Positions 60,942 through 64,000 of a stretch of 64,000 nucleotides of DNA are shown in pieces. The translations under genes were made by a program, and so were the position numbers. Each line of letters opens with the position of its first letter. The stretch's first letter is position 1. The stretch comes from Neobacillus mesonae (GTDB taxonomy: Bacteria; Bacillota; Bacilli; Bacillales; Cytobacillaceae), in contig NZ_KV440949.1 of NCBI RefSeq assembly GCF_001636315.1, forward strand, positions 3,590,973 through 3,654,972, read 5' to 3'. The notes below the pieces were generated by a model, which was not told the origin of the DNA, searched no databases, and worked only from the letters and a program-made list of their open reading frames with translations.

Positions 60942-61361
60942 ATGGCTAAAAAAACAATCTACTTTTTATGTACAGGCAATTCCTGCCGCAGTCAAATGGC
61001 GGAAGGTTGGGCGAAAAAATATTTAGGGGATGATTGGGAAGTTCGAAGTGCCGGTATTGAAGCACATGGACTTAACCCAAATGCCGTCATAGCGATGAAA
61101 GAAGCAGGGATTGATATTTCGAAGCAAACGTCAGATATCATTGATCCCGAAATTCTGAATAACGCTGATTTAGTTGTTACTTTATGCGGCGATGCAGCAG
61201 ATAAGTGTCCTGTTACACCGCCTCAAGTAAAACGGGAGCACTGGGGATTTGATGACCCAGCAAAAGCCCAAGGGACAGAAGAAGAAAAATGGGCGTTCTT
61301 TAGCCGTGTCCGTGATGAAATCAGCGAACGAATCAAACGTTTTGCCGACACGGGGGAATGA
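60942..61361 (+). CDS. arsC: Arsenate reductase, thioredoxin-dependent
   Basis: The 139-residue low-molecular-weight phosphatase-like ArsC has the P-loop CTGNSCR (Cys10) and the redox pair Cys82 and Cys89 in [11 protein letters not shown], plus [18 protein letters not shown]. It reduces arsenate to arsenite for export by ArsB. It starts 14 bases after arsB in the same operon. Confidence 0.97.
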   Translation: MAKKTIYFLCTGNSCRSQMAEGWAKKYLGDDWEVRSAGIEAHGLNPNAVIAMKEAGIDISKQTSDIIDPEILNNADLVVTLCGDAADKCPVTPPQVKREHWGFDDPAKAQGTEEEKWAFFSRVRDEISERIKRFADTGE

Positions 61362-61477
61362 GTAGGAAGATAAGCCAGGAGTTAAAAATAAAGCTTGCAC
61401 CGATTCCAAAAAAATTTTATTGCTGCAGAATTAGATTAAACTAAAAAAGGTATGACAAACAACAGGAGGAAATGAAC

Positions 61478-61756
61478 ATGAAAATCACTGATGCTGCACG
61501 TGAGGAGCTAAAAAAAATGTTCAAAGAAGAGAATGCTAACAACATTCGAATCTTTTTTGATGGCTTTGGCTGAGGACAGCCAAGAATTGGACTAGCTCTG
61601 GATGAGCCGGAAGAAGATGATATTATTGTTACTTTAAATGAAATTAAAGTAGCAATTGACCCAATCATTGACCCAAATACAGAAGACCTCGTACTTGAAA
61701 GCGGTGGAGTTGGTAAAGGAATTTTGATGATTGGTAATACAGGCAGATGCTGCTAA
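61478..61756 (+). CDS. HesB-like protein with in-frame UGA at the conserved Cys (candidate selenoprotein)
   Basis: ATG follows AGGAGGA. The frame gives 31 codons ending NNIRIFFDGFG, then TGA (61571-61573), then GQPRIGLALDEPEEDDII and a full C-terminus ending GNTGRCC, 92 codons in all. In HesB-like relatives of IscA the aligned position is Cys (GFG-C-G-x-P), and some members are known selenoproteins with UGA there. From 21 bases after the UGA, GCTC-TGGAT-GAGC forms a hairpin whose loop has G in the first two bases, fitting bacterial SECIS rules. Upstream is arsC. It may act in Fe-S or thiol/selenium redox chemistry; the substrate is unknown. Confidence 0.8.
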
Positions 61757-61761
61757 GTTAT

Positions 61762-61792
61762 AATGGGCTCAATTCATTTGAGCCCATTTTTT
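61762..61792 (+). terminator. Intrinsic terminator after the HesB-like gene
   Basis: AATGGGCTCAA and TTGAGCCCATT with a short loop, followed by T's, six bases after the stop codon. Confidence 0.9.
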
Positions 61793-61887
61793 ACTAATTT
61801 TAAGTGGAAATGATTACTTGCAACAGCTGCTTTTTTGTCTTTCATAATGGTTCTTGGGGACAAAATTGTCTGCGAAAAATATAAAAT

Positions 61888-61945
61888 TGTCCTTAAGTGG
61901 TCTATGGGACAAAACAAAGCGGCAAGTATATGAAACAGTCCAAAA
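61888..61945. repeat. Solo copy of the array A/B unit
   Basis: TTGTCCTTAAGTGG then TCTATGGGACAAAACAAAGC and a GAAACAGTCC end resemble one array B unit (hairpin arm, GGGACA, AACAAAGC linker). Only one unit is present, so it may be a seed or a relic of an array. The rest of 61793-61987 holds nothing else I recognise. Confidence 0.6.
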
Positions 61946-61987
61946 GCCCCAAAAGTTTGCTAGTGTGAGAACATCACCCTATGCTAA

Positions 61988-62962
61988 TTACGAATGCTTC
62001 CCTGTCTTCGCCACTTTCATTGCTTCTTTAATATATTCCGCAGATTGATGCAGCCATTCCAGTTCTTGAGGATCAAGCTCGATTTCTAATTGTTTTTCAA
62101 TGCCATTTTTTCCGACGATACATGGCATACTTAAGGCAACGTCTCCATCATATCCATATTGTCCGTGGAGAGTTGTGCACACAGGATACACACTGCGTTC
62201 ATCCAGCATTACCGCCTTTGCCAAGGTAACAGCAGCTTGGGCAACACCAGCATTGGTCCAGCCTTTTCCATTTAATACATCAAAAGCAGCCTTCACCACT
62301 TGTTTTTTAATACCTTCGCGGCTTAATGGTTCTTTCCCTTGAAATACTTGGTCTAATTCTTTTTCGCCAAATCCCTGCACATTTAAGCGGCTTAATACCG
62401 GAAAGGCAGTATGCCCGTGTTCGCCCATCATATAACCAGTTACACTTTTTGGATCGATATCATAATTATCGGCAATTATTTTTCGAAGACGAGCGGAATC
62501 TAGCATTGTTCCGGTTCCAAACACTCGACCTTTTGGGTAACTAAATTCATTTTCTGCTATGTACACCATGGAATCTAACGGATTCGTGATTAGAATAATG
62601 ATGGCGTCTTTCGTATATTTCGTAATTCCCGCCATCACTTCGCGAATAACCTCCGCATTGACAGCCGCTAATTGTGCTCTGTCCGGCATCGCATCGTCCT
62701 CGCTCTTGAGCATGCTTGGACCAGCCGCACAGATAATCACGTCCGCATCGGTACACTCGGAATAATCTCCGGAACGGACCGCTGTATTGGACATATAGGT
62801 AAGGGCGGTCGCATGTGCTTGGTCAAGCGCTTCTCCAAAAGCAATATCCTGTTCTACATCGATGACCGCAATTTCTGAAAAAAGACCTAATTTCATCGCA
62901 TCCGCGAGAACATAAGAGCCAACATGTCCCACTCCTACAACAACTAACTTATTTCTTTTCAC
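61988..62962 (-). CDS. Lactate/malate dehydrogenase family enzyme (L-2-hydroxyacid dehydrogenase)
   Basis: The 324-residue NAD enzyme has VVVGVGHVGSYVLA, ITNPLDSMVYIAE, GTGTMLDSARLRK and the catalytic His in GEHGHTAFPVLS. The substrate-specificity loop is AAGPSMLKSEDDAMPDRAQL, longer than in LDH and lacking the Gln of lactate dehydrogenases. This resembles L-2-hydroxyisocaproate dehydrogenases, so branched or longer 2-oxo acids are likelier substrates than pyruvate. Monocistronic; no terminator was seen. Confidence 0.88.
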   Translation of the reverse strand: MKRNKLVVVGVGHVGSYVLADAMKLGLFSEIAVIDVEQDIAFGEALDQAHATALTYMSNTAVRSGDYSECTDADVIICAAGPSMLKSEDDAMPDRAQLAAVNAEVIREVMAGITKYTKDAIIILITNPLDSMVYIAENEFSYPKGRVFGTGTMLDSARLRKIIADNYDIDPKSVTGYMMGEHGHTAFPVLSRLNVQGFGEKELDQVFQGKEPLSREGIKKQVVKAAFDVLNGKGWTNAGVAQAAVTLAKAVMLDERSVYPVCTTLHGQYGYDGDVALSMPCIVGKNGIEKQLEIELDPQELEWLHQSAEYIKEAMKVAKTGKHS

Positions 62963-63123
62963 TAGTGATTCCCCCTATTCAATTAACGTATATATTTTAT
63001 CATAATAAAGAAAATTCAATCCTTTTTTTATATTTTGACTAAAGATAAATTGCTATGTCGTAAAGGTTGATTTCTAAGCTATTATTAAGAAAAGCACTCC
63101 CAATTTGTGCAGGAGGGGGAAGA

Positions 63124-63741
63124 GTGTTGACAAAAGAGAGGCTAATTAGAACTTTTGATAGACAGGCATCCCAATATGAAAAACGAAGAATGGACAATAA
63201 CCAAAAACGGTGGCGACAAAATCTTTTAGGTGAAGCAAAGGGGGAGGTTCTTGAACTTGCAGTAGGGGCGGGAGCCAATTTCCCGTTTTATGCTTCTGAT
63301 GTAAAAGTGACAGCTACAGACTTTAGCAAAGCAATGCTGGAAAAGGCGAAGCAGGCAGCGAGTTTACATCAGGTAGATGCAGAGTTTATTTGTGGGGATA
63401 TTGAAGGTTTGAATTTTTCCGATCAATCATTCGACACCATTATCTCTACTTTATCTCTTTGCTGCTATGATCAGCCATTGATCGTGTTAGACAATATGAA
63501 ACGATGGTGCAAACCAAATGGGACCATCCTTCTAATGGAACACGGGGTAAGTACAAATTCATTCATTTCCTTGATTCAAAAAGCAATTAATCCGCTTCAT
63601 TATCGAATAGTTGGCTGCCACCAAACAAGGAATATCCCGGAAATGATTCAACAGTCCGGAATTATTATTGAGAAGACGGAAAGTCATTGGTTTAATATGG
63701 TTCATCTCATTTGGGCAAAACCAGGTAGAATTGCAGATTAA
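63124..63741 (+). CDS. Class I SAM-dependent methyltransferase (UbiE/YcgJ-like)
   Basis: GTG at 63124 (or TTG at 63127) follows AGGAGGGGG; the frame from 63067 has no ribosome site. The 205-residue protein has motif I VLELAVGAGANFPFY, acidic TATDFSKAMLEKA, CGDIEGLNFSDQSFDTIISTLSLCCY and GTILLMEHG. Proteins like this methylate small molecules or lipids; the substrate is unknown. It precedes array D. Confidence 0.85.
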   Translation: MLTKERLIRTFDRQASQYEKRRMDNNQKRWRQNLLGEAKGEVLELAVGAGANFPFYASDVKVTATDFSKAMLEKAKQAASLHQVDAEFICGDIEGLNFSDQSFDTIISTLSLCCYDQPLIVLDNMKRWCKPNGTILLMEHGVSTNSFISLIQKAINPLHYRIVGCHQTRNIPEMIQQSGIIIEKTESHWFNMVHLIWAKPGRIAD

Positions 63742-63791
63742 AACGTAGTATGGGAGGTTTGAAAAGCGTAACCAGATGTTATAAGGTTAAA

Positions 63792-63818
63792 AGCGAACAG
63801 TGCCAGTCACTGTTCGCT
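63792..63818 (+). terminator. Strong hairpin ahead of array D
   Basis: AGCGAACAGTG and CACTGTTCGCT form an 11-bp perfect stem with a 5-base loop. There is no T-run (GATGCTTTG), so it may be a processing or protection hairpin rather than a true terminator. Confidence 0.5.
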
Positions 63819-63820
63819 GA

Positions 63821-64000
63821 TGCTTTGCCCAAATCCAAGTGAATATCGAAATTAGGTCAATGGGAGCTGGTTTCATTGCCCGAATCCAGGTGATTTATCG
63901 AAACTAGGTCAATGGGAGCTGGTTTCATTGCCCGAATCCAGGTGATTTATCGAAACTAGGTCAATGGGAGCTGGTTTCATTGCCCGAATCCAGGTGATTT
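63821..64000. repeat. Tandem array D, 52-bp period, running off the window
   Basis: GCCC(G/A)AATCC anchors occur at 63827, 63878, 63930 and 63982 (steps 51, 52, 52). Units are nearly identical after the first. Each contains GAAACTAG and CTGGTTTC, pairing with one G-U pair over an 11-base loop, with a competing CAATG/CATTG pair. The unit sequence differs from arrays A/B and C. The array continues past 64000. Confidence 0.92.

Overview
The window is chromosomal DNA of a low-GC, endospore-forming Firmicute, most likely a Bacillaceae of the Bacillus/Neobacillus/Mesobacillus type. Supporting genes are a CdaS-type diadenylate cyclase, a Spo0E-like phosphatase, KimA behind a c-di-AMP riboswitch, HU, TrmL, a squalene-hopene-type cyclase, strong AGGAGG ribosome binding sites, many TTG/GTG starts and classic hairpin-plus-T terminators. 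I see no rRNA, tRNA, insertion sequence, prophage or CRISPR. The species call is an inference.

Layout. 0-2.3 kb: tail of a restriction/defence locus (end of an AIPR-family gene, vsr) and an HTH protein behind nested inverted repeats. 2.5-8.4 kb: secreted PPC/Ig-repeat protein, nitroreductase, two near-identical ~40-residue proteins flanking a membrane protein, c-di-AMP riboswitch and kimA. 8.5-14.4 kb: a beta-lactam resistance regulon (blaI-blaR1, a class B PBP and a class A beta-lactamase) with BlaI-type operators before each of the three transcription units. 14.5-21 kb: MocR-type regulator, MFS transporter, decayed gene starts, tandem array A, nucleotidyltransferase, GNAT, methyltransferase, HAD phosphatase. 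21.3-30.2 kb: a quinone/electrophile-stress block resembling the B. subtilis MhqR regulon (MarR regulator, FMN reductase, MhqD-like esterase, Ohr, WrbA, ring-cleaving dioxygenase) in which several genes are broken but the operators survive; cdaS and rpiA lie inside it. 30.4-38.4 kb: truncated AraC, kinase, HU, HXXEE protein, terpene cyclase opposite a DUF2515 gene, a glutaredoxin with an in-frame UGA at its first active-site Cys, trmL, Spo0E-like, lipoprotein, array B. 39-54 kb: a catabolic island. GntR repressor-lhgO-DUF3870, csiD, a PAS/sigma-54 activator, hyuA-hyuB and gabP-gabT-gabD together spell 5-aminovalerate (or GABA) -> glutarate -> L-2-hydroxyglutarate -> 2-oxoglutarate, with HyuAB as a possible ATP-dependent lactamase feeding it. 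Two sigma-54 promoters with matching upstream elements drive hyuAB and gabPTD. 54-64 kb: array C, LysR, a frameshifted methyltransferase, CAP-domain protein, flavohaemoglobin, arsR-arsB-arsC plus a HesB-like gene with a second in-frame UGA at a conserved Cys, an LDH-family dehydrogenase, a methyltransferase and array D, which runs off the end.

The most unusual features are: (1) four intergenic tandem arrays with three unrelated unit sequences but the same 52-bp period, each built on a hairpin; (2) two candidate selenocysteine codons, each followed by a plausible bacterial SECIS hairpin; (3) the sigma-54-controlled lactam/5-aminovalerate/glutarate island with twin promoters and identical-style hairpins at the predicted transcription starts.
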